Below are positions 1 through 10,999 of a stretch of DNA of 64,000 nucleotides, in pieces; the first letter of the stretch is position 1, and each line of letters begins with the position of its first letter. Below the pieces are notes generated by a model. The model saw only the letters and a program-made list of their open reading frames with translations. It searched no databases and was not told the DNA's origin. The stretch spans positions 27,853,332 through 27,917,331 of the forward strand of contig NC_053046.1 in NCBI RefSeq assembly GCF_003473485.1, given 5' to 3'. This DNA comes from Medicago truncatula. Taxonomy: Eukaryota > Streptophyta > Magnoliopsida > Fabales > Fabaceae. A program made the translations under genes and the position numbers.

Positions 1-1
1 T

Positions 2-454
2 GGGTTGTATAGATGTAACAACATGACACTCACAAAACTACAAATAAAAGCCCCCGGTGACAGCCCCAACACAGATGGCATCAAAATAGGAAAGTCAACG
101 GGTATAAATATCACAAGTGTTAACATTAGAACGGGCAATGACTGCATTTCTATGCTCTCGGGTTTAAAAAATGTTCAAATTATGGATGTGTATTGTGGTC
201 CTGGTCATGGAATAAACATCGGAAGTCTTGGTAAGTATGAAGACGAAGAAGATCTTGCCGACATAATTGTTAAGAATTGCACATTTAATGGTACGAGTAA
301 TGGAGTTAGAATCAAATCATATGAGTCACAATTGAACAAAACCGTGGTTGCTTCTAATTTCATATATGAGGATATTGTGATGGAAAATGTGGAGTATCAC
401 ATTGTAATTGATCAACATTATTGTTCAAATTCAGGGGAGTGTAATTTACTCTAA
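2..454 (+). pseudogene. Polygalacturonase (GH28) fragment, 5' end outside window
   Basis: About 150 residues of a glycoside hydrolase family 28 pectinase, which cleaves homogalacturonan in the cell wall. Three of the four family motifs are intact and in order: NTDG near residue 23, GHG followed by NIGSLG near 67, and RIK near 102. The second motif, normally G-D-D-C, reads GNDCIS, so the first aspartate of the pair is asparagine. By family knowledge that residue is the proton donor in the characterised fungal enzymes. The reading frame is open to the window edge and stops at 452-454, well before the usual C-terminal third of the fold. A GT at 439-440 could be a splice donor, so a further exon cannot be ruled out, but none is recognisable in the next 600 bases. 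Pseudogene is the favoured reading. Confidence 0.75.
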
Positions 455-1084
455 ATAAAATTAAACATTCCATCAACTACCAACCAACCGTTATTTTCCT
501 TGTACTCCATTTTACTCTAAACTTCAAAAGGAAAATTATAAAATAGATTGAAAGAAAGAGAGGGAAAACGTGAAATTGCTCTCTAATTCCATCACTAAAT
601 TTTACAGTTAAGGAATTTGTAAGGGGTTTTATTTCTTCCGTCACTATTTTTCTTTGCTTTTTCTAGTAGTGTTGTCACATTATACACGGTGAACCAACTG
701 AAGTGAAACAACACCAACAATATGAGAATGAGAATAAGATAAATAAAAAAAAAAAAGCAAGATCAAAATAAAATAGTAATTTAGAGGAGGCTTTTGAAAA
801 ATTGGAATGCATTTCGAAGAGGTGTGAAAATTTAGAGATGCAAAGGCAAAAGTAAGTGATCACAATAAATATCCCCTTAATTTATGGATGAAACAACCTG
901 GAAAAAAATATTTGTTTGAAATGGAAAAAATTGTATTACATTAACCGAAAGGAAAAAAAATTGACATTTAAGATAATGTATATAGACTTTTTCTTAGACA
1001 TATTCAAAGTCACAAAACAAATTTTAAAAAACAAATCATAATGGAATAAATATATGCTAGTTGACCCGAATATGCATTATACCT
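455..1084. other. Intergenic, no gene seen
   Basis: AT-rich sequence with A-runs. The short open frame on the minus strand at 675-863 has a hydrophobic, low-complexity translation with no family features. Nothing else is recognised here. Confidence 0.5.
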
Positions 1085-1129
1085 CATTTATTACTAATAA
1101 TCTTTACTAAGAAATTATTTTTGTGGTTA

Positions 1130-1230
1130 AAATTCACCTTATAAGATGAATAAGTGGGGTGTCCGAGGTTCGAACTCCGGCCCTGTATATAATAATGCAT
1201 TGTCCTACCAACCGAGCTATGCTCACGGAA
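1130..1230 (-). mobile_element. tRNA-derived SINE-like element
   Basis: On the minus strand a tRNA-like head has an A-box (TAGCTCGGTTGG, about 1206-1219) and, about 30 bases further, a B-box core GGAGTTCGAACCTC at 1165-1178, followed by the GGACACCCCACTT type of tail I associate with Medicago SINEs. The spacing is that of an internal RNA polymerase III promoter. The anticodon arm does not form a normal tRNA and the 3' part runs into non-tRNA sequence, so a SINE is more likely than a working tRNA gene. Confidence 0.6.
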
Positions 1231-1270
1231 CATTTTACTAAGAAATTTAATATGAGTTGATGTAGCCAAA

Positions 1271-1370
1271 AGAAAGTTTAACAAGACCTTCTCCCCCTTT
1301 TATGGTATGCTTATTTTAAACTCAATTCCTGGAGTAGCAAAAGGAGGAGAAGTCTTGTTAAACTTTCTTT
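1271..1370. repeat. Inverted repeat, ~30-bp arms
   Basis: The left arm at about 1271-1300 and the right arm at about 1338-1368 are near-perfect reverse complements (one gap, one mismatch) around a spacer of about 37 bp. The right arm leads straight into the inhibitor-like reading frame, so the left arm looks like an inverted copy of its coding start. Confidence 0.75.
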
Positions 1371-1372
1371 AG

Positions 1373-1708
1373 ATGTTATTAATTTGGCTAATGTTACATA
1401 CCATCACCCTTTTTAACGATCTCATAAAGAACGCTAGCGACGTTGATTTGAGACAACGTTATACAATATGTTCTGAGAACTATGATGATGTGTTATTTGC
1501 TCTTACCAAAGACAAAGATTCAGTCACCGCTGGAAATTTCAATGACATGAAGTTCCACATGTCTGGTCTGGGGTTGATTGCCGAACAATGTCGTTCAACA
1601 GCACCGGGTTCTTTCGACCTACGCAAGAATTATGAATATTTGGAAGTTGTTGGTATTACTCTTGAGATTCTTGCTGATTATTTGGCTGGAAAATATATTG
1701 TTATATAG
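1373..1708 (+). pseudogene. Invertase/pectin methylesterase inhibitor-like fragment
   Basis: The 111-residue frame resembles the C-terminal two thirds of the plant PMEI/invertase inhibitor four-helix domain. Proteins of this family bind cell-wall or vacuolar invertase or pectin methylesterase. Support comes from a cysteine in the RYTICSENYDD helix, the alternating ALTKDKDSV/DMKFHMSG pattern, a second cysteine in AEQCRSTAPGSF, and a closing helix LEILADYLAGKY. The signal peptide and the N-terminal helical hairpin with its disulfide are missing. Around 1372-1400 a better family match (DVINLANVTY) is readable in another frame, which points to a frameshift close to the nominal start. An inverted repeat abuts the 5' side. 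Most likely a 5'-truncated pseudogene. Confidence 0.6.
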
Positions 1709-2660
1709 TTTATCAACTTTTAGATAGTTAGTGGCACGAAAATATGTTACAGTGATTATTGAAAATTATATGCCTCGAGTCATAAGCTCCCAAACAGGGT
1801 TGGGATCAATCTTGATTAGTTGTTGACTTGTTGCAGTAATAATACCACGTTAATCACACTTAATAATTTATTGTGTATAATATTATGATTGATTGGCAAC
1901 GATTTATAATAACCTCTCCTTAATTGATGATTAATGCAATTATTACAATTATTACATTTCCATCACTATTCATACAGTTTTTATTTTTATGGTCCAGCAC
2001 ATCTCCAGGCCACTAAAAACCAAAAAGTAACTTGTTAAGTTTTGCAACTCTAAGAGACTTGAGGAGTCATACATCAACAAAGTAACTTGTAGCCGCATCA
2101 TAATGCAGATTGAAAATGACTAAATCAAATGTCCAAATTCAATGAAATGGGTAGAAGACTGTTATAGAAAAGATTTTATTTGATATTTTCCATTTTTAAC
2201 ACTTAAATGACGTGTCTAATTGAATGAATTTAACTAGTTGATGGTGTAAAGTTGTTTTACACCGTCAATCTATTTTAATTAATCTCATTTATATTTTATA
2301 TTGTATTTGAATTTAGTTGAAATAATGTCCACAATCCCTAAAAAACAAAGTCCACGAAAAGGACGGACCTAGACTTTCGTTATTGGTGTGACTAAAATAT
2401 CAAGAAAACAATATATCGTGGGTAATAGTCTAGTATATGATAGTAAAAATTGGGTAACTGCATTCATTAGTTTTGTCAATGTATATATTGTGCATATAAA
2501 CAAATCTTTCTCACTTGAAGAATCCAAATATTGTATTGAAGAAGCCGAGCTTAGTAATGCAAGCTTGTGATTTAAGTAGGGGCATTAAGATGTTGGGAGG
2601 TCTTTGATGTGTGCAAAAAAATATATATATTGTATTGAAGAAGAGTTTTTGGGAGTGGAT
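1709..2660. other. Intergenic with a short hairpin
   Basis: No gene is recognised. At about 2238-2272 the sequence GATGGTGTAAAG ... TTTACACCGTC forms a short hairpin of the type common in Medicago MITEs. The frame at 2388-2570 has no recognisable domain. Confidence 0.4.
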
Positions 2661-3200
2661 TTAAGGTGTATTGGAACAGTTGTTTCCTCCCTCAGTCGAG
2701 GTTAAGGAGAGTTTGTGGTTCCATTCGCCAGTGAAGTTGTCAATGATCCTTCTAGGCCTGAGTTTGATGCTCTGACTACTGGTAGAGGTTGCAAAGATGG
2801 AGGTTTCTGTTGTAGGTACATCGTGAGTCCTTCTCCACTGGACTTGCACGTGCTCTGACGCTAACTAAGTTAGAGAGTGAGAGGCAAGTTATCAGTAAAA
2901 TGTGGCATACATGATCCAACATTGTACAGTAGTATTGCATAGGGAATAAGTATGGTTTTATACCGTTAGACCTTCACTTGAACAGATATCCCTTGAGGAC
3001 ACTTGTAATGATCTGGAAGGAGTTATAGTATTGGATCCGGACTAGACAGTCAAGATTGATGAATCAGGCCATAATACAGCGGGAGTTGGGTCATGTCCGT
3101 CGGTATGGTCTGCCCGGTGTATGTTTCTTAGACGACCCAAGTCTAAACCCAGATTGGGCGTTGCCCAGTCTAGAACAATACTAACTACGCAAATTAATAA
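2640..3200. mobile_element. Degraded repeat, possibly an LTR fragment
   Basis: This stretch is less AT-rich than its surroundings, lacks a coding frame and has the texture of an LTR (for example the direct words GATTGGGCGTTGCCCAG near 3153). I could not identify matching termini or a target duplication, so class and limits are uncertain. Confidence 0.3.
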
Positions 3201-3419
3201 AGTTGATGCACTGAAGGAAAAACTTGTTTTCCTTACGCAAAATAAGATACTAACGTAAGAGTAGATAAAATTGAAAAGTTACCAGTGTAAAGTAACAATT
3301 TGTTTTAGTAAAATTAAACTCAGCTTTGTACATTCTTTCCATTCAAAATCACTGATGCTATAACAGATAAGTACCATCAGCATTCTGCATTCCCGACTCT
3401 CTTAAGAAACTTATGTAAC

Positions 3420-4469
3420 CTAAGATAAAAATTCTATAACTACTGAACTAAACGTCGATTTGAATGAAGAGATATTTTCTTTAAACAAAGAAAGTCTGCT
3501 GCCATTGAGCGAAGAAAGAAAACATACCTTCCTACTACGCAAACAAAGCTTTAGACTTGCTGCATTAATACTGAGAAGCTTACTAACAAAATGCATTGTT
3601 TCTTCCATCCTCCTACTTGAACCATGTAGCATAATATTTGCAGAAGCAATGTGTACTGCCTCTAGCAGTATAATCTCTGATTGAAAAGAACCAATATAAC
3701 AAAACTTTGTAAGACGTGAAGCACAAATCTTAATTTTAGCATTTGACCTTACACAAGTACCGTAGTCCATTGAACAAACTTCAAGTAGAGGGACATGAAA
3801 AGTAACACTCTTTATAATTGACCATGTGCGTCCTCCTTCTATCTCAAGTAATCTGAGAACTGGGAATTTAAGTGTTAAATGTTTATTCCGATCGAAACAA
3901 ATAACTAAGATTCTAGTTAATTTAAGACTTGTGAGAGATGAAAGACTAGCAAAGGAAGGAAATATCGCAATGCAATTTTTCATAACTAATTCTTCTAAGA
4001 ACTGGCATTCGAAAAGGGAATTAGATTGGAAGACGCGTTCTTCACTCGGTAAAAGTGACTCTAAACATATGTTTTTGACACTTCGACTTGAAACGAAAGA
4101 AACCAACTCATTAATATCGCAACCATCATAGTCATAGTGAACAGAAAGAGAAAAACTATCGATGGTTGAACTATTAAGATTAGATAGTACCCTATTTACA
4201 AATTGTAAAAACTATGCTTTTTTTATTTTTGTGTAATGAAAAGGGTGTTTATCTTGAAAGCTAAGTTTTGTGACAAATATCCACACGTTTTTCCACCTCT
4301 TTGAGAGAACACAAGTGCTAACGGCCTCTTTAGCAGGAAGAAAAGAAAGAATAGAACCAATAATGTGGTTAGGTAGGTCGCTTATCTTGTCTTGACCGTT
4401 GTTGTACCTTAGCCGTTGAGAAGACTCGTCCTCATGTTTACCATATGCATTAACAAAACCCAGTTCCAT
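3420..4469 (-). pseudogene. F-box/LRR protein gene with one in-frame stop
   Basis: F-box proteins bind SKP1 and act as the substrate-choosing part of SCF ubiquitin ligases. The natural ATG is at 4467-4469 (MELGFVNAYG). An F-box follows at about residues 28-75: DKISDLPNHIIGSILSFLPAKEAV, then TCVLSKRW. A TAG stop at 4212-4214 interrupts the frame just after KIKKA. The same frame then continues without a shift (FLQFVNRVLSNLNSS...) through leucine-rich-repeat-like segments such as NSLFECQFLEELVMKNC and FPVLRLLEIEGG to a stop at 3420-3422. The joined length is about 350 codons. The usual C-terminal FBD region is absent. No exon boundary is needed to explain the layout, so this is one nonsense mutation in an otherwise open gene. 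Read-through or a recent pseudogene are both possible. Confidence 0.75.
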
Positions 4470-4499
4470 TTTTATAGCAAGTTCCTGCAAATAGAAGAT

Positions 4500-5500
4500 A
4501 ATATGTCAAGCACTGTATATACACACATCACTATTTTTAACGTTAATCTACTGTAATTAAGAATTGTGACCCTCACTATGCACAACAATGTATCCTTCTA
4601 AGCTAGTGGTGCCATTTAGCCTGGACTTGTGTAAGTATTGGTCCATAATGGATCAATATTTATAGTCATTGGATTATATGTAAGCACAATAACACAATAT
4701 ACCTCACACATCTAATTATTTTCTTTACTCTCTCTAAATATTTCCTTGCCTTCTCTCTCTTTAATTTCAGCATTCAATTGTTTTCAATGAAAATTCATCA
4801 TTTTCAATCAACATTTAGAGTTTAATGATTTAACTTATCTTTTATATTATAATATTAAATTAATATTTACTCACAAAAATTTATTTTATATTTATTTTCA
4901 TTTACTTAAATATAGCAATGAAAAACTTTTTTTTATAAAAGATAGCAATGAACAGTCAAAGAATGTATTATTAATTTTTTTTTTAGCAAAAAGAATGTAT
5001 TATTTATTATTACTGCTATTACTATTCTTTTGAAAAAGCATGCAAGTTTACTATTCTTTTGTTACAGAGGAAATAATATGAACATCAGCAGCAATATTAT
5101 TAAAGCCAATCACGCGACACATTAGCAAGCAATGAATAAATAATGAATAGTATAGCCAATCACTGTATGTCTTGGAATTTATCATAGCAAAAAGGTACAT
5201 AAACTGAGTGTTTGGGTTCTTTTTATAAACTAATTTTATAACTAAAAACTCCTAAAATCATGCGGGAGATGTGCACCAACAGTTGGATCATATCAAAAAC
5301 AAGTGTAACGTGGAAAAAATTGGCTTCCCGGTCAGTGACATCATGCTTCCTTTTTGAGTTTTTTTTTCTTCTCTTCTCCATTTTCATTTCCAAGTCCAAC
5401 ACTCAAGTACTTGTAACATAAGGAAAACACTAACGGTAACCGTGCAATCCACAATAATATACTTTAAAATAATTGAATATCAAGCTATTTAAACAGTGTA
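4500..5500. other. Intergenic, no gene seen
   Basis: AT-rich DNA upstream of the F-box gene. Short homopolymer runs and simple duplicated words are present, but no recognisable coding or mobile sequence. Confidence 0.4.
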
Positions 5501-6190
5501 TTTTACGTGTTATCAAACTACCTCACACTTGAACCATTACTTGTCCTCAAACAATTTAGCTTGCAAATGGAAAAATTAAATGCATCAACTTAACATAAAA
5601 GGACTCAAGAAAAAAAATAACATCACAAATACTCATATGTGGTTCCAAAGTTGAATCAATCAAAGATTAATTCTCTAGGTACTAGGATCAACACCAAGGG
5701 TATTGTAACAACACAAACTGCACTTTGCGGACAAAAGTCTCCCCCCGACATACTAACTTAAATCATCATGTTGTATCTTAGTCTCTTACTCTTATTTCAT
5801 TCATCCTCTTTCATTTGAGACGGTTACATTAAGACCCTTGAGTATCTATATTATTGTCACACATATGGTAGGAAAATTGGTTAGCATTTTTAACACGTCT
5901 TTCTTTTGAATTTGCACACTTTGTGCATAGAAGCGTTTTTTTCTTTTTGATTTTTCAAGGTTTAACCATTGTTGATCCCTTTATTTATTTTTCGCTTATA
6001 TTCATCAACTAAGCTACTTGATGCATGACTATAGATGGTGTCCGAATGGATATATAAACTACTTGAGGACTACTAAGAAACATTAATTCAAGACTATGGC
6101 GCAATGGTTATTTAAGTTAGGATCCATATTCGGGAGGCTTTAGGTGTTGGAACAACACCAATTTTGTTGAAATATTCCCTATAATCCTTA
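5500..6190 (-). mobile_element. Ty3-gypsy 3' internal region remnant
   Basis: Read on the minus strand, 5520-5560 gives GAGGACAAGTAATGGTTCAA followed by GTGTGAGGTAGTTT. In my experience this is typical of the purine-rich end of the internal region in plant Athila/Tat-type gypsy elements, just before the 3' LTR. Upstream to about 6190 is non-coding, as expected for the long 3' region of these elements. No pol domain survives here. Confidence 0.5.
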
Positions 6191-6234
6191 ACCCTTAACC
6201 TCTAAGACCTATATACTTTCTAAGTGACTGAGTC

Positions 6235-7440
6235 GGATTTAGGCAAGTGTACCAAATTGTTTATTAAGTAATAAAGTTAAGTATCGTATCGTATCCACAT
6301 TGATTTTTCTTTCAACTAAGTAAATTGTGTTACTAACTTGGGAACAATTAAAATAAATAAAACATTAAAAGATAAAGGGTAAATGGGTTTTGCAATTTGA
6401 TCTATTTGCAACAGAGCAAGATTTAGTTGTTTTGATTGCAGAATGTTAGCGGCGGTTAGGATACTTTGAATCCCATCTATTTATATGTTAGAATTACTTA
6501 ACAATCAAGTTTTATTCAGTGTTTTCTATCTAAGTGATGAGTTAGTGGGGGTTTCACTATCCACTAGCTGTCAAGTTGCACATGCTGATCATAAGGGTAG
6601 GTACGTGTGGGGTTTTCCTCTCTCAGAGGTATGAGTTCATTTCCTTCCATCTGCCAGTTCCAATCATTACACTAGAGTTTCTACAGGTTTCAGTGTTTAG
6701 GGTTGTCATACACATACACGTGTAGAGGTACATGCAGGTTCTTACTTTCTCAGAGGTAATTGAAACAATAACGGATATTAGAGTTCCTAAATTCTCTGCG
6801 TCATACAGGTACCATCATCTATTGAATCTTAGAAGGACATCAACACACTCTCCTTCTTGGTAGTTCTACAAATTGGCAACCCTATCTCGCCTACCTTACC
6901 AAGGATGAAATAAGAAGGAAGTTATTGGGCTGATTTAAGTCATGAAGTCACTTGTTTCGCTAATTACCGTATTCGTTGTTTTAGTTACTTCTTGATTCAG
7001 GCAGGTATTCACCAATATTAGATATGTCACCTCCCTAAGTAACTTTATCTCAATGTTATTCGCTTCAGAGAAGACAAATCTTACGCACGACAATAAAATT
7101 AAATAGGATTCAAAATATAACTTAATAAAAACTTTAAATTAAATAAAATATCCAACAAAAAAAAATAGAGTTGATCTTTGAACCCTAGCCTAAAAAGATT
7201 TAGTTACTAATGGTAACTACCGACAAATTACAAAAGAAATAAAATATATCTTAAAGACTCGGACTGACGACTGAACTTCTCCTTTGAAGCTTCTAGTGCT
7301 TACCTTCCTCTTGAAGCGCTTCGCTATGAATGAGAAATTATGAATGAAATGCTTGGTATTTATAGGGAAAGTTTCCACCTGAAGTTGGACTAAAAAACGA
7401 GCTTTTTCCACTTAAAAGTAGCGAAAATCAATTCTTGCCC
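6235..7440 (-). mobile_element. LTR-like repeat, copy A (gypsy type)
   Basis: First of four related copies in the window (others near 12365-13921, 26528-28900 and 46930-47185). On the minus strand a TATAAATACC promoter-like word near 7360 is followed by a leader. The far end reads GGATACGATACGATACTT and then GGTACACTTGCC, a pattern I associate with the 3' end of gypsy-type LTRs. The outer U3 start present in copy B is missing here. Target duplications were not found. Confidence 0.5.
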
Positions 7441-7449
7441 GAATTTCTA

Positions 7450-7755
7450 TAAATGTTTCTTTTTTTGAAGAAACCAAAATGGAATTAAATAACCAAAACC
7501 AAAAGCAGTTACCAAGCACAAGGTGTGCCTAGATAACTATTACAATATAACAGAGTTTATCACAAACGAAAGAAGAACACGAGAGTAGTTAGCCAATACC
7601 CAAACAAGCTAAAGAGCTTGACCACCACCTCTGCGTGCCAAACACAAATTAACATAACATTTTTGGCTTTCAGCCATACTAACAATAACAATTTCACCTT
7701 GTCTAACAAACGGGGAACTAATGTTACAACACTTTTGAATAGCCGGTTGTTTCGT
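7450..7755 (-). mobile_element. LINE-like 3' end fragment
   Basis: On the minus strand the segment contains CTAGGCACACCTTGTGCTTG and an end rich in A (TTCAAAAAAAGAAAC near 7460-7475), resembling the 3' tail of plant L1-type retrotransposons. It sits exactly at the upstream edge of the NCR-bearing duplicated block. No domain is readable. Confidence 0.4.
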
Positions 7756-8097
7756 TCAAAGAATTTATCTGATTGAGAATGTTGAATAAATAATGCAAAT
7801 AGAAAATTTTATACTCATATCCTATCGTTAAATGATTTTATACATAAAAATTCCTACTATGAGTTCAACTTTTGCAAAACTATGCCATCTTCCCGATTTT
7901 GTATTATTAATAGTAATTACTTTGCTATGGTCCAATTATTTTATTTATTTTTAGTTTCCCCTTTCTATCATCAAAGGTTGAAGTTTAATTAAAAATGTAC
8001 CAAAAAAAAAGTTTAATTAAAAATAATAATTGTAATGATTAAAGTTTTTACGTTTTCTTTTTAGCAAGTGTGCTAAAGGAATAAATGCAACACATTG

Positions 8098-8258
8098 ATT
8101 TACTTAAGAGACATATAATAATCATTCAAATTTTAAGGAGGCTTATTTACAACTTTATAAACGTTTAATTAATTAATTTTTATCAGAAAATAATTGCTTT
8201 ATATACAGTATAAAGTGATCAAATAATATATGTTTGGTACATGCAAAAAGAGAAAAAT
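8098..8258 (+). promoter_or_regulatory. NCR upstream region, conserved module
   Basis: The module (about 8103-8160, with AGACATATAATAATCATTC, then GGAGGCTTATTTACAAC) recurs at the same distance before every NCR gene in this window. A TATA-like TTTATATACAGTATAAAG lies at about 8199-8216, about 43-60 bp before the ATG. Confidence 0.6.
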
Positions 8259-8576
8259 ATGGCTAAAACTTTCGAGTTTGTGTATGCTATGATTATATTC
8301 ATTCTCTTATTTCTTGTTGAAAATAACTTTGCTGGTAGGCTATTTTTTCATACTTTTCAAGTATTCTTTATTTTATTTTATACTTTATAGTTTGTATACA
8401 ATATTTTATCTCATTTTTGTAATATTATTTTATCCTTTTTTTTTGTTACAGCATATATTATTGAATGTCAAACCGATGATGATTGTCCAAAAAGTCAATT
8501 GGAAATGTTTGCATGGAAGTGTGTTAAAAACGGATGCCATTTGTTTGGGATGTATGAGGATGATGATGATCCATGA
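8259..8576 (+). CDS. Nodule cysteine-rich (NCR) peptide gene 1, two exons
   Basis: Exons 8259-8334 and 8452-8576 flank a GT-AG intron of 117 bp; the joined frame is 66 residues. Exon 1 encodes a signal peptide starting MAKTFEFVYAMIIFILLFLV. The mature part has four cysteines spaced C-x5-C-x11-C-x4-C and an acidic tail of four aspartates before the stop. By family knowledge, such peptides are made in infected nodule cells, enter the secretory pathway, and reach the symbiosome where they act on rhizobial bacteroids. The ATG choice is fixed by the conserved MAK start and by the AGAGAAAAATATGG context shared with the other copies. The gene lies on a block duplicated near 14.2 and 38.5 kb. No defect seen. 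The open frame running through the intron is an artefact. Confidence 0.9.
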
Positions 8577-8819
8577 GAGTACATGCACTGAAGAATGAGT
8601 TATCAAACAACAAAAAGGTTTATGTGCAATGAGTCTTATGCTAGAATATTCCATAGTTTCCATTGAGTTATTGTGCTCACACCCAATATTTGTATTTTAA
8701 AAATTATTTTCATTTCACAAATCTTTCAATTATGTATTTGTACTCTAAGATGTTGGTAATGTAATGAAATAATACACTAAAATAAATATTATAATTAAAT
8801 TATTTCCTTCTCTCTTGAT

Positions 8820-9380
8820 TTTGGATGCGTAGCAATGACCTCCAATTGAAACTTTTCACCTTTTTTTTTCCAACACCACCTATCATGTTATCTTGAATAG
8901 TTAAGTCTTAAAAATAATATTTTACTTCAAATCCTATAACTTTAATTTTATATCACAATATTATTACACTTAAGACTATGTGAACAATTCAATTTATATT
9001 TCTCTTAAATAGAGAGATTGTCAGTTCATTTCTTTCTTATAAGAAGAAATTATTAGTTCCAATGATTATAAAATAATTGTCTAGAATATAGAATTTTATT
9101 TATCCAACTTTTGGAGTCTTTTGGAGAAGGGTTTAGGGTGCATGTACAAATTTGATGTTTATTTTTCTTGTTTAAAAATTTAAAGCTATTCGTTGATTTA
9201 TGAAAATTTAGATAATGTGTTTTAGACAAAGTATTTACTCAAGTGTCTTACAAAACAATTTTTAAAATAATGTGTTTCAAACAAAGGATTGACCAAAGTT
9301 GTAATAGTATATATTTTCAAATTATTAAAATAGCATGACCCCCTCCCTTCCTTGTGTTTTGTTATAGCTTCATTTTTTTT
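8820..9380. other. Downstream part of NCR block, no gene
   Basis: AT-rich sequence alignable with 14800-14970 downstream of NCR gene 2 in its first part, then unique. No coding feature. Confidence 0.4.
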
Positions 9381-9389
9381 TTTTTGGTA

Positions 9390-10440
9390 GATAGACGAAA
9401 TGACAAAGTCATTATAAACTCACACACACAAGTGAAGGTACTGTGATTGAGTCCGGTGTCCAGCTTCTCAAACGGAAAATTTTGGGGTCGGACGATTCCC
9501 ATTGTTTACTCCAATCGGGATAATGGTTTCCATGTGGATTTTTTGAGAAGGGGACATGTTGTTATACTTTTGAGAAGGAGACTTTAATTCCTCGGAAGTA
9601 GTTTTGTGGCATGAAGAAGGTAAGGCGAGTCAAGACTATCCTCCTTGTCCAAACTAGGACTTTGGGGTCGGTCTAGTCGATCTTCATTCCATGGCATTGT
9701 GTTAACATGAATCTCATGAGGTTCCCGATGGTGGACAGATCATCTTTTAAGATAGAGGTTCTTATATTCCCTCTTGGTACTCCTATTGAGGTATGGGTCC
9801 CTAGAATGGATGACTCCATTGAAATTGTCCAAAGCCCTTATGGAGAATGATTAACACCTAGCAGGAATTGGGGTCATGGAGGAAGGTGTGGTTCTTTGTC
9901 GGCCTTGCTTTCAGGGATACCTCAGAACTCAGCTGGCGCGATCATTCACCGGACTCCAAGAAGATATCCGCAAAAATACTACATCTGGACTCGTGAAAAG
10001 GGAGATCATATACAGAGAGATTCCGCTGATAGATTTTTTATCTAGGATGATCAATATATGTGATATTATATGTATGTTCCTTGGTATATTTATTTATCTG
10101 GGTCATGATGTATGTATGAGTCTGGCCTTTGTTTGTAACCATCAATAATACATATTAATGCTTTTTATAGATTCTGGGTATCGGTGTACGCTAGTCCATC
10201 ATACTTTAATGAGACTCCTTTATTGTCATTCAAATATTTATTTTGCAAGTGTTTCGCATATATATATATATATATATTTTTAATTTGTCGTATCTTAATG
10301 CGACCTAGTCAACTTGTGGCAACCAGTTCTTAGCCAAAGGACAGTTCCCCCTTCACCCAACTATGGAGGCGTTGCCACCCGTGGTGGTCTAAAAATGGGG
10401 GACCATTTACTGGACAGTGGCTACTTGTCGAGTTATATCC
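9390..10440 (+). mobile_element. Dispersed repeat downstream of NCR 1
   Basis: Related stretches lie downstream of NCR genes 2 (14985-15415) and 4 (39490-39770), so the repeat was part of the ancestral block or inserted early. The frame at 9876-10148 reads differently from its partner at 15151-15339, because small shifts have accumulated, and neither matches a family I recognise. A (TA)n run lies at about 10257-10277. Probably an old retroelement fragment. Confidence 0.4.
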
Positions 10441-10448
10441 CCCATACC

Positions 10449-10939
10449 CAGGCCCGGTCTTGAGGGTGTGCAAGGTGTTCAATCAGGCCGGGCCTCTAAC
10501 GAAAAATTAAATCTAATACCTACCCCCAACTTAAATAAAAAATATATATGTTATATCTTTATATCCTTTAGTACTCGTTTGAGTTTTTTTTCTAGATTCT
10601 AGTTCTTCTTTTTGTACATAAATCGGATCCTATCAAACCACCCATAATTTGTATAATCACTTAATCATTGAAAGAATCACAACAATCATTTTTTTCTTCG
10701 TATAAACCATTCGTTTTACCCCTTTTCCACAACAGATCAGGAGTGACAAATCCAAACGACACCGTTAGATAAATTTCACCTCTTTCACTTAATTTTTTTT
10801 AATTCCTTTCATGTTTAGAACTTCTTCTGATTCTGATTTTTTTAATGAAATTTAGCTACACAAAAAAATTACGTTTTATTTTACTATTAGCCTATTTTAA
10901 AATGAGAGTCGAGCCTCCTATTTCACGGGGACGGCCCGG
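10449..10939. mobile_element. hAT-type MITE, 491 bp
   Basis: Flanked by a perfect 8-bp direct repeat CCCATACC at 10441-10448 and 10940-10947. The ends are short, GC-rich and imperfectly inverted: CAGGCCCGGTCTTGAG on the left and GACGGCCCGG on the right. An 8-bp duplication and a CAG-initial GC-rich terminus are hAT hallmarks. There is no transposase. The terminus resembles that of the hAT relic ending at 18636. Confidence 0.7.
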
Positions 10940-10999
10940 CCCATACCAATCCCTTAAATAGGGCTAGTGTAACATATTGATTCGGTACCTATTTTGTTT

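Noticed and set aside
1150-1230. Functional tRNA gene on the minus strand
   Set aside because: A- and B-box are present, but the anticodon and acceptor stems do not pair as a cloverleaf and the sequence continues into a SINE-like tail.
8314-8598. 94-residue open frame crossing NCR 1
   Set aside because: It reads through the intron in another frame; the spliced NCR model explains the region better.
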